A stretch of DNA of 64,000 nucleotides from Apostichopus japonicus (GCF_037975245.1 NC_092580.1:22616501-22680500), one strand, 5' to 3'; shown: positions 37,775 through 50,944, counted from the first letter of the stretch. Made by a program: numbers and translations. Notes: generated by a model from the letters alone, not told the origin.

Positions 37775-38860
37775 AACACAGTACAAATACAAAGAACAAA
37801 ATGATCCTAAAAGATATTACTTTTGAGATTACTTTTGAAAGTATAGTAACAGTGGGATATGACCGGATAGTTAGATGGATAGTGTTATGGTCCTTGCATG
37901 CTGAATGATCTGACAAAGATGAGCCAAACTTTGCAACCGCCTGTTCGCAACTTCGTCTCCGTTCCATCTACTTAAAGGTTTAGATGAACAATCCAGTAAG
38001 TTCAACTACACACAAGTGCAATGAATATTCATTGACCTTCAAAGAAAATTGGTTTTGGAATTCTACGAGAGAAAACAACGATTTCGTTAACCCTCGTTAG
38101 TTTCGTTATAACAGAAAAACATAGTTGATACTAAATTATTTGCTTAAATTTATGATTCAACTGTTTCCATCTGAATGTAGTTAATAAAATTGTTTATTTC
38201 CGTTTTGACATTGCTTTTGTGTGGAAAAGATATATAACGAAACAAGTAAATATTACAATAATTACCTCTTTGTTCTTTTCTTATGTCTGTTTGTTGTAAC
38301 TCCTGTCTGAGTATCTTGAATTATACATATTTCTTCAGATATCAAAATTCTTAAATTAAAAATATTCGTTCCATTTTGAAGAGAATATTTTTCCTGATTG
38401 TCTGCTGACGGATTCTCGAAGAGTACATGACTGAACCGCTTAACAAAGACCGTTTCGCACAGATGACGTCCTCATTCCAATAGATTGATGGGCTAGACTT
38501 AAAGCAGGCTCTACGTATACTATAATAAGATCAAACTAGTTAAACAGATCGGTCGGTCATTACCTAGCGGATCTTTTAAACCAATAGGTATAAAAAAAAC
38601 TGTAGGTTATAAGACTCACTGATCACAAGCCCGCCCCCCCCCCATACTCTGTGGGCTCCTAGATTCCAAATGTGACATTGTTGCCAGGTCCAAAATAAAA
38701 CTGAAATATAAAAAAGGTAGGAAGATACAAAACTGTTAGTCTTCGATGCAGACTATAACTATGTATGTATGATTTTCCAAACATTTGCTGCGTTGAAGCT
38801 AAAACTACGTATTTAAACTAAGGAAACCGAAATGATCCAGGGAATTCGTTCCCTTCATCC
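37775..38860. other. 3' flank of FREP gene B, no gene seen
   Basis: Diverged similarity to 17130-18030 in copy A, for example the CAGATCGGTCGG.CATTA stretch near 38548. Beyond it, 38880-39140 aligns with 19512-19780. Confidence 0.5.
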
Positions 38861-39140
38861 AATTAGGAACTCTTTAGTTGGTCCCTGTGCCCTTCGACGA
38901 CATGACATACGTGCCCTTCGCTCGTGCTAGCCCATGTTGCGTCACCTTGCATTATCCCTTGCATTGCCCGACCCCACCATGTACTCTCACTGACCTTCCA
39001 AATGACATGCGACGCCACTAAAGCCGTTACCGAAATTGTGCTAAAATCGCAGCCAGTGTGCTTCGGTTTTATATCTGGTGTGTGAATTGCGCGTGCCTGG
39101 TTTTCAAGGGTCACAGCCCAGTGGAGCAGACCTTGCAGCT

Positions 39141-40640
39141 CCCTTGATCTTATTCAGACGATAGAATATGCATTAAAAATGTCACAAGTAAAATATCTAA
39201 ATATACGATAAGCATGCTTCACCTTTTACAAGTTTCCCGAAGCAGTGACAAAACTATCCCCAGATTTTCAATTAGTGGAAGTGGGGAAGGGAGGGAAGGG
39301 TAGGGGATGATAAAGTTGTTTAAGTTTTCAAACTTTCAGTAAGGAAGAATTTTTATTGAGGGATCAGTGAGCAGGCTGTGACAGGTCTACATGTGACGAT
39401 TTTTAAATTTTACGTTTTAGAAAATATTTGGTGATAAGCCACTAAAGGCAAAATCATATTCAAAATCATTTCACCAAATCAGGTTCCTTAAATTCATTAG
39501 TACTTTAAGAGTGTTTCAGTCACCCACTATATGTCCTACACAGATATACTTCACGGAATAGCAATTGAACTTTCAAGTTACATATAATTATAATCTCACG
39601 TGAGTCCCGTGACATATCTAACAGGATGATAGCCTTGAGCGCCATTTTCTAGGTGGATACGTGCGCATTATAAATCTTTGTTAATATTAATTGTTAGTGT
39701 TACCATTTAAGCGCATGAGACACTATATGAAATACAGCACCCGACCCACCATGACATGGTGATTATACATGGATTGTGATTATCCATCTCTATAAGCAAA
39801 TAATACGATACTTTGCTTCAGACAAGAAATACAAACAACCATATCGAAATCCTACTTTGAGTTTCATTTTACATAGTTACATTATCAAGGATTCCTATCT
39901 GCAATAAATAAAGGAAAAGTAAACAACATGGGCGGATAAGCCTAGTGGTCAATCGGATCCAAATGTTGTTGGATGCTAGATGCTTCAAATGCGCCGCTTG
40001 TTTCCACACCCCATGCAGTGCCGCCGGTTTGGATCACTGAGTCGGTATCCATGTCCAAATCGAATGGATTCCTGCCAAGAATTGAAAGAGGATGATAGGG
40101 GTGAGGGGGTGCATCATGAGACGAGAATCCATCTAACTACCGGTCCAACCCTCCTTCTTGTAGTAAGTTAATTCAACTTATCAACAATCATCTTCAAGTG
40201 ATCTTTTCGAACACTGCTCATTATGTCATCTAATATATGTGTAATTCACATTATTTTCCAGGCTCTGTTTGTAAACGGAGATCCTGCTTGTATAAGCCAA
40301 GTTATTCTAAATATCTGTCTATAAGTAGTGCATTAAATTTGTTTTGATTCATTATTACAAATGTTTACTAATTAAATCCTCAAATATGACATATCACATG
40401 ATATTCCACCAATCACGTTTACTTACGCATTATGAGAGATTCTTACATCACATGCCATTCGCACTGTAGAACCGTGACGACCGTATACGTCTGACATCTG
40501 TCAAACTAAAGAAAGGGGGAAATGAAGTAAATACTTACAATGGGCTAGATGATGAACCCAATCAACCCATATATCAATGTACTTCATATTTTACATTTTG
40601 AAAATAAAGATGATCGAGGTTAGTTCTAGGGATACCCCCC
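39141..40640. other. Intergenic, nothing firm
   Basis: No convincing ORF. A weak tRNA A-box-like AAGCCTAGTGG occurs near 39938 but is not enough to call a SINE. Confidence 0.4.
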
Positions 40641-40649
40641 ACCCCAGCA

Positions 40650-40935
40650 ATAATAATGATAGTAATAATAATAATAATAATCAAAATTAGAATAATGATG
40701 ATGATAATAATAATAAGAACATTAATTATAATAATAATAATACTAATACTACTACTACTAATAATAGTAATACTAATAATTATAATAGTAATACTATTAA
40801 TTATAATAATTATAAAAAATGATAATAATAATAATGATGATAATAATAATAATAATAACAATAGTAGTAATAATAATAATATAATAATAATAATAACAAT
40901 AGTAGTAATAATAATAATAATCATAATAATAATCA
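40650..40935. repeat. (TAA)n-type trinucleotide microsatellite
   Basis: About 285 bases of TAA/TAC/TGA-type triplets. The Ile/Asn/Tyr-rich ORFs here on both strands are artefacts of the repeat. Confidence 0.95.
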
Positions 40936-41341
40936 GATCGTGTGGTAGCTACCAAACTGAAACGTCGTTGCAGATGACGGCGAGCTCTTTGCTTTATATA
41001 CACAGTATGCTGGTTAAGTCTTGACACAACTATAGCGGGTAAAAGTTGTTGCGGTGGAGAGTAATCATTAATTTTGTAAACTTTAAATATTTCGATGAAC
41101 AGAAAATAACATTCTTTCTTCCCTGTTTACCTTTAATAGCTATCTTGTGAATATGAACGGTTAGTATAAGCAGTGATTACTTATAATCAAGCAAAGGTAA
41201 CAAAGATAATCATATTAAAGCATGGTGCTTATATTTATGTATAATACTCCATAAACTGTTATGTTGAAATATTCAAGGACAACTCAACATTTCGAAGCAA
41301 CTGCAATTATTAACAAGATGGTAATCCACAGGTTTGCAAAC

Positions 41342-41632
41342 GCCCTTCACGAACAATTTCTTAAATGGTACGAGTATCGAGTGCCGAGTACGCGTAACGA
41401 GTGCGTGTACGTGTACGCGTACCGAGTACCGAGTACCGGTACAAACTAGCATATCTCACTGCAGACACCCTTAACGAACAATCTATTAAATGGTACGAGT
41501 ATCGAGTATCGAGTACGCGTCCCGAGTGCGTGCAGGTGTACGCGTACCGAGTACCGGTACATACTAGCATATCTCACAGCAGACACCCTTCACGGACAAT
41601 ATATTAAATGGGCTACATACTTGCATATCGAA
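41342..41632 (+). repeat. Tandem repeat, about 123-bp unit, about 2.3 units
   Basis: Units share GACACCCTTAACGAACAAT, TAAATGGTACGAGTATCGAG, an alternating CG/TA block (GTACGCGTACCGAGTACCGG) and ACTAGCATATCTCAC. Within each unit, GAGTACCG-type words are repeated again. Confidence 0.85.
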
Positions 41633-42783
41633 CCGGCCTTCATTCATGAACTCCGAACTACACAAAACAGCAAATGTGGAGCTGACTATAATAGTGTTCT
41701 ACATTGTAGGAAGACCAGTGAATTCCCTCGATGAATCTATACGATGTCTTAACGGTTTATAATATGATATAAATAATGGTAAAAAGAACAACTCGGAGAT
41801 TATACAGCGGTTACAATATCAGTATATAATATACAAATCATTTTAGTGCCAATAATTATTCTTGGACCTTTGAATTTATTATAGCTATCTTATATGGATT
41901 AACTAAAAGAAACGGAAGAGTGTTGCTTAATGTTTTCTGCAACCATTCCGGGTTTCAATATTTACATTTCTCAACAAAAAAAAAACAGGTTTGGGTTTAT
42001 AGACAAGAGCTCTAGTAAATGCGTATAAAACTGGGATCAGGTTGAAAGGATTTCCGTTAAAATGATACAAAGATTTACATCACAACATATTGTATGCATG
42101 TCTGTATATTTCTGATCTGCGTTTAAAAAATCTAAACAAAACTGAGTTATTTATTCAATGTCAACCTTCACCAACTTAGACGGATCAAGTGGTAAGGTAT
42201 ATTGTTCCTTATATGTACAATTCTTTTACAACATATTTATTCCCAAAGTATCAATTGATCTGTTGGTCATGCATGCAAAGACAAATTGTCATTTCATCCA
42301 TTGAGTCCCCGGCTACCACCGTACGGGGCAAATTTCTATAGCAGACTTTCTAAAAGAAAACGATCAAATTAGTTAAATTTTACTATATATGAGCAATACA
42401 ATTCTTACATTTGGAAATATAACCTTATGGTTGCATGGTTTTGCAGGATACCCACGGATTTTGGTAACACTTGACAGGCCCAGCATATTTATTAAATGAC
42501 GGCTGCAAGTCACTCCGATGCCCTTTGAGTTCAGTATGCCTTTATGAATATAATTCAGAAGTCAAATGTCGAATTCAGCGAGAAAGCGACTCAATTGTTT
42601 CTGTGACAATGTTGAAATAAGTGCAACCTGTTCAAGTTAAAACAAAAAAGAAAGTTCTATCGAAACGAATTGTTACAATGACAACTGAGATGAAAGTCCA
42701 ATGAGTATAGGACAAATGTTATATTGCTCATGTCCAGATTCTTCGTGAACGAAGGCTGTGAATTGTATACATATTAAATAGCC
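41633..42783. other. Intergenic, nothing recognised
   Basis: AT-rich, without long ORFs or recognised repeats. Confidence 0.4.
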
Positions 42784-43146
42784 CAAGGGCGTAGGAACCG
42801 GGGGGCTGGGGCGCCAGCCCCCAGTGAAAAATATGGGGGGCGGAAGTATCATTCCGCCCCCCCCGCTCCGCGAGTCAGAAAACCCCTTTTTCATTTCCAA
42901 ATGAGAAAAAAAATCTCATTTGGAGAACAAATTGCATCTATAGGGCCAGGTGAAAATGCAAAATTATTTACAAAATGGATTGGGTGTTGAAGTGTGCTAT
43001 ATTGCACCAAATTGCATCTGAGGCCACCTGGAAATGAAAAAAATTCCAAAGGGGAGGGGGACACCCCCTCCCCTTAGACCCCTCCCCCAGGCCGGCCATC
43101 AGTCTTCAGCCCCCCCCCCACTCAAAAGTACCTTCCTACGCCACTG
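42784..43146. mobile_element. hAT MITE with perfect 8-bp target duplication
   Basis: The left end is CAAGGGCGTAGGAACC; the right end reverse-complements to CAGTGGCGTAGGAAGG. AAATAGCC is duplicated at 42776-42783 and 43147-43154. The interior contains the CACC(A)AATTGCATCTGAGG and GGGGAGGGGGACACCCCCT module also found in the larger hAT family at 18051 and 44556. It lies just 3' of the sulfotransferase stop codon, so it may fall in that gene's 3' UTR or flank. A near twin is at 52929-53283. Confidence 0.95.
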
Positions 43147-43199
43147 AAATAGCCAATGGTCAATTGTTTATGAAACGGGCATAGTTTGCGATGATACTT

Positions 43200-46100
43200 T
43201 CAACCATTTACTTGTTTTGTTCTTACTCTCTTCATCAAACTTCGCTTATGTTCTGCGATCAGCATGCACAGTTGATCTGAGTCTTTGGCTGGTTTGTAAT
43301 TGATATTTTGAAAGTACCGCCCCTGTCTGAATACGTAAGTCCCCTCAGTACACCTATCAAATGTATCGGCCAACCGATCTCGGTAGTTTGCCAAATCCTG
43401 ATCAAAGTTAGGTCCATATTCCTTAACCTTTCTCCAGAGAGATTCATTAAAATGCTGATACAGCCTGACATCGAGCCTGTTCCAGTTGTCAATTTTATGA
43501 CGCAGCGATTGACTTATTTCACCAAGTTTTGCCTGTTCCGTTCTCTGATTCTTAGGAACGAACAAAATATCTTCGAGCTGCCAAGAAAACTGTTTCTTCA
43601 TTACAAGTAGGGATTCTTCGATGTATTCGGTGATGAGAACCATATCTAATTCTTCGTCAAGTTTGGCGATATAATCGCGTACCATCGTCTCATTATTGTG
43701 ATACCGGACATCCAAACCGAGATCGAATAGTTGATTATTTTGAGCGTAATAATACCGAAGCCCTACTTGACCTTCCCATTTCAATTGTTTCAATTTCTCT
43801 AAATATTGCTTCGGGTGTTTGAACCATTCCTTCAATCTATCGTTTATAGAAGCTGATTTTAATCGATTTTTGACCAAAATCGGAAAAGCGTCGTCCATCT
43901 GGAAATGAACGAATGCCGATTCAAATTGCGTACCGGGATATCTTAAAATCGTGATGTATCGTGTACCAGGTTTCATAAATGTGTCCATAGCTTTCCGAAA
44001 ATATCGAACATGAACGGTTATCATATCATACTTATAACGCTCATAGTCCCCTTTCTTCACGTCCAAAGGCTTCAAAAATAAATTTTTAGGGCTGTCTTTG
44101 GTTATTTTAGTGTAAACTAAATGTCCGTTTGAGCTCTTTTTATTTAACACAAACGAAAGGTTCCTCTGAAAACCAAACCGGTTCATGATATGACCGATGG
44201 TTGTACTTCCGGTTTTATGGGTCTTGATAAATGCTATACTGTTCACCGAGTCCAGGCATTCACCTTCACACCGATCTGACTGAGCAAGCTCGCCACTGTG
44301 AGTTTGTGATCCCACAAAATTAAAAGTTTCATTCAAACGAGTTTTCTCCAACATGTCATTCTGGTCGCATTCATCGTTTATTGCACTGTTCAGAAAATAA
44401 GAAAATATAGAACTAATGACCTAAACATGTTTCTTATATGGACGGATTATATGTGTTAGTGGGCCTTTACCTTTACCTTGTAATGTTACACTGAACGCCA
44501 AAGCGCATAAGGCATCATAAGTGCCTCGGTAGGGTGGAAGAGTTATAGCTATAGACAGGGGCGTAGCGAGCGGGGGGGGTGTGGGGGTGTCACACCCCCC
44601 CAATAATTTGGTCGCTGTCGGCAAATTTTGGGTCTGTCGGCAAAAGGAGAAAAGGTGAAGAGAGCGGAAGGGGAAGAAAGAAGGAAAGCTGAATAGAGAA
44701 AAGGAGAACGGGAGCTTCTTCCGTGCCAAATTTGACTTAAAATATGCACCAGATTGCATCTAAGGACGTTTCAAAACTAAAAATTTTCCAAAGGGAAGGG
44801 GGACACCCCCTCCCCTTAGACCCCTCCCCCACTTCAGTCACCAATTCCAGATCCGTCGGCAAATCAAATTTGATGAACAAAATGAAATAAAACTGTTAGC
44901 AAACTGCTTATCCACTAGAGAGCCTGTGTAATAGAATGTGTAAAAGTAAGTTGGCCTGACGTTTCGATCCTAGCAGGATCTTCTTCAGAGGCTAAATGAC
45001 AAGTTACAGTAACAGAGGGGACAAAAACACACACAGAATACAGACAGGTTAATGAGCACGGTGAACACAATGAGATGGATAAAAGGGGATTATAAGTAGA
45101 AAGCAACAGGAGAAGAGGAGAGGAAGGAGATAAACTGTGGAGGGACAAAGAGAGGATTAAAGGCACAGGGTGAGGAATAAACTGGAGAGGGACAAAGACA
45201 GAAAGGTGTGAAGAAAAATGGAGGGGAAGAGAGCTGTGAGAGGAAGAGTGAAAGGGGGGGGGGGAAGGGAGAAAGGGGAGAAGGAGTAGGGAACAGAGGA
45301 AAGTTAGTCATGTCCTTCCTGAATGTTCAGCCCATGAGGTTGAATGGTACGAAGGCGTTGCATCCAGAGCCTCTCTCTGCTGATACGTACTAGGTCAGGA
45401 CGGCTACCTAAGGATTCAATCCCCTGTAGGGACATGTCGTTAATGGTATGGTTGGGAAGGTTAAAATGTTCTCCAACTGGGGTCTCAGTCTTCATGGTGT
45501 TGACTGTGGATCTGTGACCATAGAAACGCTTCTTGAGGGTGGTTTTGGTTTCGCCAACATACTGGATGCCGCAAACTCTACAAGAGATCAGATAGATGAC
45601 ATTGGTGGTAGTGCAAGTGATGTGACCCTTAGTCTTGTGTGTGAGTTGCATGCTGTGGCTGGTGATGGAATTGGATTCAACAATGTGGTGGCTGCAGATG
45701 ATGCATCTCGAAGTACGATCACATTTGAAGGTACCATGCTGAATGGGTGTGGGGTTAGAAGTAAGAGGTGGAACAGCAGCACGTACAAGAAGGTCTCGTA
45801 GGTTGCGTGGTCGTCTGTAGGCGATGATGGGTTTTTCAGGGACGGCTCGTTGGAGTCTATCTGAAGTGAGGAGAATGTTGTGGTTGTTAGAGGTGATTTT
45901 CTGAAGGGGAGGAAGATTTGGGTGGAAAGTAACAACGAGGGGCAGCTTGTTGTCGCAATCTCGTCCCTTTTTGTCCTTCACTGCCAAAGTAGATGATCTG
46001 GAAAGGGAGCGGACTCTCTGAATGGCTTCACGCACCCTTCTGGCACTATGGCCCCTGGCAATAAGGTGTTTTCCCAAAGCATCTGTATGGCGAATGAAAG

Positions 46101-49100
46101 AGGAATTGTTAGAGCAAATGCGACGAAGACGTAGTGCTTGACTGTAGGCAATTCCAGACTTGCAGTGACGGGGATGGCAGCTTGAAGAATGGAGATACTG
46201 GTGTGTGTCTGTGGGCTTGGTGTATAAGTCTGTGGAGAGAGAACCGTGTTCCTTGCGAACAGTCACATCGAGAAAGTTAACCTGTTGGTGAGAGTAATCA
46301 GAGGTGAATTTGATGGTGCTGTGGAAAGAATTGATATGATTGATGAAGGTGAGCAGGCTATCCTCATCACTGGTCCAAATGAAGAAGATGTCATCGATGT
46401 AGCGCCACCAGATAAGGGGACGACAGGGAGCCGTACTGAGCATGCGTTCTTCAAGGCTAGACATAAACAGGCATGCATAGGAAGGAGCCATCCTGGTTCC
46501 CATGGCTGTCCCGTGTCTTTGAAGGTAATGCTTGTCCATGAACGTGAAGTTGTTTTTGGTGAGAACCTGTTGCATGAGAGCTTTGATGTCAGAGATGGGT
46601 GGACAAGGGTGGACCTTCTTAGACAGGGCTGCACACGTGGCTGCGATACCTTCAGCATGAGGGATGTTTGTGTACAGAGAAGTGACGTCGAAAGTACCGA
46701 TGATAGCTGTACTGGGGATTTGGTTTTTGATATCTTCAAGTTTCCTGAGGAAATCTGGAGTGTCATGGATATAAGAATTAATCTGAGGAACAAGAGGTTT
46801 GATGAAGTGGTCCACAAACAAGGATATCTTCTCGGTGGGGGACCCATTGCCCGAGATGATAGGCCTACCAGGGTTACCAGGCTTGTGAATTTTGGGCAGG
46901 AGATAAAACCTGGCTGCCTTACAGTCTGTGGGAGAAAGGAAAGAAACAGCCTTCTTAGAGATCTGGTTCCGCTGGTACATATCAGTGATGGTCTGTTTTA
47001 TCTGCTGGGAGAAAATATCTGTGGGATCAGAATCAAGAAGAGTGTAAATATCACTGTTGGAGAGATGACGCATGGCTTCCTTGATGTAATCCTGTCGATC
47101 CTGGATGACAACTGCAGAACCTTTGTCGGCTGGCTTGATGATAATGTCACTGCGAGACATCAGTGAGGAGAGTGCTGTTCGCTCATCTCTTGGAAGGTTG
47201 TCGTGTGTTCTGCGGAGAGGAGAGTTTGACTGGTTAGTCTCAGAGCTGACGACCTGTGTGTAGGCTTCTAAAACAGGGACTCTGTTCTTAGGAGGCATCC
47301 AAGAACTTTTCTTGCAGAAGGGTTCCCGTTCAGTTGGAGGATCATCTAGGAAAAACTCACGAAGGCGAATTCTGCGAAAGAAATGAGTAAGATCTTGACT
47401 CAGTTCCGCTTGGTCAAATGCTGGAGGAGTAGGACAGAAGTTGAGTCCTTTGGAGAGAAGCCTAAGGTCTGCACTGGTAAGAGTAGAAGAAGATAAGTTA
47501 ACAACTGCAGTTGAGGATGGTGGTGCAGACTCAGATGGAGTCTGGGGCCTTCTAAAACGGTTGCAAGCGGTACGTTTGCGTCTTTTCTGAAGGTCAGTCA
47601 TTTTCTTATTTCTTCTTTCTGTGAGTGCAATGTTCTGCTGAGACAAACACAAGTTAATTTTGTTAGTGTACTGAGTCCATTCGTCATCGGTGCAGCATGA
47701 CTGTAATTCAAGCTTCAGCCTCAGGATATCATCGTTGAGGCTATCTAAGGACAATTGGCAGTGTTTGGTGAGGATGTTGATGAGACGGATGGAGGTGCTG
47801 TGTAAGACTCGGTTCCACTCTCTCTGGAGTCCTGGAGGGAGTGTCCCTAGTGCTGGTTGGTGTGTGACCTGTAGACCTGAGGGAATAATGCGAGAGAGAG
47901 AGTAGAACCTGTAGTTGGATAGATGGAAAGAATAGCGCTGGGATTTCTGCATCAATTTTCGGAGCTTCTGAAACAAAAGAAAATGGTGAGACATGGTGAA
48001 AGCAGCGAGATGAGTATATGATAAAAATGAAATGAAAAACTGAAACACAAGAATACAAATACAAGTACAAATACAAAGTAGATAAGGAGGATCACCCGAA
48101 GGGATACAGTGACAGAGCAGCTGAAAAACAAAATGAAATAAAACTGTTAGCAAACTGCTTATCCACTAGAGAGCCTGTGTAATAGAATGTGTAAAAGTAA
48201 GTTGGCCTGACGTTTCGATCCTAGCAGGATCTTCTTCAGAGGCTAAATGACAAGTTACAGTAACAGAGGGGACAAAAACACACACAGAATACAGACAGGT
48301 TAATGAGCACGGTGAACACAATGAGATGGATAAAAGGGGATTATAAGTAGAAAGCAACAGGAGAAGAGGAGAGGAAGGAGATAAACTGTGGAGGGACAAA
48401 GAGAGGATTAAAGGCACAGGGTGAGGAATAAACTGGAGAGGGACAAAGACAGAAAGGTGTGAAGAAAAATGGAGGGGAAGAGAGCTGTGAGAGGAAGAGT
48501 GAAAGGGGGGGGGAAGGGAGAAAGGGGAGAAGGAGTAGGGAACAGAGGAAAGTTAGTCATGTCCTTCCTGAATGTTCAGCCCATGAGGTTGAATGGTACG
48601 AAGGCGTTGCATCCAGAGCCTCTCTCTGCTGATACGTACTAGGTCAGGACGGCTACCTAAGGATTCAATCCCCTGTAGGGACATGTCGTTAATGGTATGG
48701 TTGGGAAGGTTAAAATGTTCTCCAACTGGGGTCTCAGTCTTCATGGTGTTGCCTACAGTCAAGCACTACGTCTTCGTCGCATTTGCTCTAACAATTCCTC
48801 TTTCATTCGCCATACAGATGCTTTGGAAAAACACCTTATTGCCAGGGGCCATAGTGCCAGAAGGGTGCGTGAAGCCATTCAGAGAGTCCGCTCCCTTTCC
48901 AGATCATCTACTTTGGCAGTGAAGGACAAAAAGGGACGAGATTGCGACAACAAGCTGCCCCTCGTTGTTACTTTCCACCCAAATCTTCCTCCCCTTCAGA
49001 AAATCACCTCTAACAACCACAACATTCTCCTCACTTCAGATAGACTCCAACGAGCCGTCCCTGAAAAACCCATCATCGCCTACAGACGACCACGCAACCT

Positions 49101-50858
49101 ACGAGACCTTCTTGTACGTGCTGCTGTTCCACCTCTTACTTCTAACCCCACACCCATTCAGCATGGTACCTTCAAATGTGATCGTACTTCGAGATGCATC
49201 ATCTGCAGCCACCACATTGTTGAATCCAATTCCATCACCAGCCACAGCATGCAACTCACACACAAGACTAAGGGTCACATCACTTGCACTACCACCAATG
49301 TCATCTATCTGATCTCTTGTAGAGTTTGCGGCATCCAGTATGTTGGCGAAACCAAAACCACCCTCAAGAAGCGTTTCTATGGTCACAGATCCACAGTCAA
49401 CACCATGAAGACTGAGACCCCAGTTGGAGAACATTTTAACCTTCCCAACCATACCATTAACGACATGTCCCTACAGGGGATTGAATCCTTAGGTAGCCGT
49501 CCTGACCTAGTACGTATCAGCAGAGAGAGGCTCTGGATGCAACGCCTTCGTACCATTCAACCTCATGGGCTGAACATTCAGGAAGGACATGACTAACTTT
49601 CCTCTGTTCCCTACTCCTTCTCCCCTTTCTCCCTTCCCCCCCCCCCTTTCACTCTTCCTCTCACAGCTCTCTTCCCCTCCATTTTTCTTCACACCTTTCT
49701 GTCTTTGTCCCTCTCCAGTTTATTCCTCACCCTGTGCCTTTAATCCTCTCTTTGTCCCTCCACAGTTTATCTCCTTCCTCTCCTCTTCTCCTGTTGCTTT
49801 CTACTTATAATCCCCTTTTATCCATCTCATTGTGTTCACCGTGCTCATTAACCTGTCTGTATTCTGTGTGTGTTTTTGTCCCCTCTGTTACTGTAACTTG
49901 TCATTTAGCCTCTGAAGAAGATCCTGCTAGGATCGAAACGTCAGGCCAACTTACTTTTACACAAATCAAATTTGACTTAAAATATACACCAGATTGCATC
50001 TAAGGACGTTTTAAAACTAAAAATTTTCCAAAGGGGAAGGGTACACCCCCTACCCTTAGACCCCTCCCCCATTTCAGTCACCACTTCCAGATCCGTCGGC
50101 AAATCAAATTTGACTTAAAATATGCACCAGATTGCATCTAAGGACGTTTCAAAACTAAAAATTTTCCAAAGGGGGTGTAGACCCCCACCCTTAGACCCCT
50201 CCCCCATTTCAGTCACCAATTCCAGATCCGTCGGCAAATCAAATTTGACTTAAAATATGCACCAGATTGCATCTAAGGACGTTTCAAACTAAAAAATTTC
50301 CAAAGGGGAGGGGTAGACCCCCTACCCTTAGACCCCTCCCCCATTTCAGTCACCAATTCCAGATCCGTCGGCAAATCAAATTTGACTTAAAATATGCACC
50401 AGATTGCATCTAAGGACGTTTCAAAACTAAAAATTTTCCAAAGGGGAGGGTATACCCCCTCCCCTTAGACCCCTCCCCCATTTCAGTCACCACTTCCAGA
50501 TCCGTCGGCAAATCAAATTCTCCACACCCCCCAACAAAAACCCCTTCGCTACGCCCCTGGCTATAGACCAGTTAATTACACTCATAGGCGTAGGAGCCCA
50601 ATTTGATTGGAAGGGGGAGGGCTGTAACCACTTTCCTGAAAAATATAACCAAAATTTTTCGCGCGCGTTCAACATGTGCATATCATATAGGCATGCATCG
50701 GTTATTACATCGCATGCCAATAACATACAAGCATTTGCCGTGTTGGCACATTGGTTAGAATTATTGGGGAAGTCGTTACAATAATAATGATCATAATAAT
50801 ATCAGTTTAACCATTGAAAAACACATTGCAAATTATTTTTCTTTCATATATATATATC

Positions 50859-50897
<39 letters not shown>

Positions 50898-50898
50898 G

Positions 50899-50944
<46 letters not shown>

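Larger units (their letters stand above)
21428..39140 (+). repeat. Segmental tandem duplication, copy B
   Basis: This is the second head-to-tail copy. Its first 130-160 bases (21428-21586) are also present at 19806-19962, so a short repeat marks the junction between copies. Private insertions in this copy are two LINE ends (about 26053-26545 and 34581-35133) and a small terminal-inverted-repeat element (37011-37382). Copy B lacks the two hAT-like elements found at 2164 and 8226 in copy A. Confidence 0.93.
44874..49962 (-). mobile_element. Penelope-like retroelement with tandem and inverted partial copies
   Basis: In sense (minus) order: an inverted fragment (49962-48752), a partial sense copy (48751-48127), then a full-length copy (48126-44874). 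AAATCAAATTTGA occurs on both sides (44861-44873 and 49963-49975), probably a 13-bp target duplication. That word recurs in each hAT unit, so a chance match is possible. Tandem, partly inverted copies of this kind are characteristic of Penelope elements. Near-identity of the repeats and an intact ORF mark a recent insertion. Confidence 0.93.
44556..50559. mobile_element. hAT element (CAGGGGCGTAGC family) carrying a Penelope insertion
   Basis: The left end CAGGGGCGTAGCGAGC (44556) and the right end CGCTACGCCCCTG (to 50559) form the inverted repeat. GCTATAGA is duplicated exactly at 44548-44555 and 50560-50567. The host element is the left part 44556-44873 plus the right part 49963-50559, with about five tandem units of about 137 bp. 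Everything between is a Penelope-like element. The element lies wholly within intron 2 of the sulfotransferase gene. Confidence 0.95.

Noticed and set aside
39929-40030. Possible tRNA-derived SINE (A-box-like AAGCCTAGTGG, weak B-box-like GGTTTGGATCA)
   Set aside because: The B box is poor, the spacing is long, there is no tail or second copy in the window, and no cloverleaf can be drawn.
40574-41024. ORFs over 100 codons rich in Ile, Asn or Tyr on both strands
   Set aside because: They are translations of a trinucleotide microsatellite, not proteins.
46246-47166. 306-codon + strand ORF
   Set aside because: It is the antisense shadow of the Penelope RT ORF and has no domain of its own.
48003-48153. 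N-terminal extension of the Penelope ORF to 48153
   Set aside because: The extra residues are hydrophobic, Cys-rich and low-complexity, and run into the pseudo-LTR. The ATG at 47994 has the better context.
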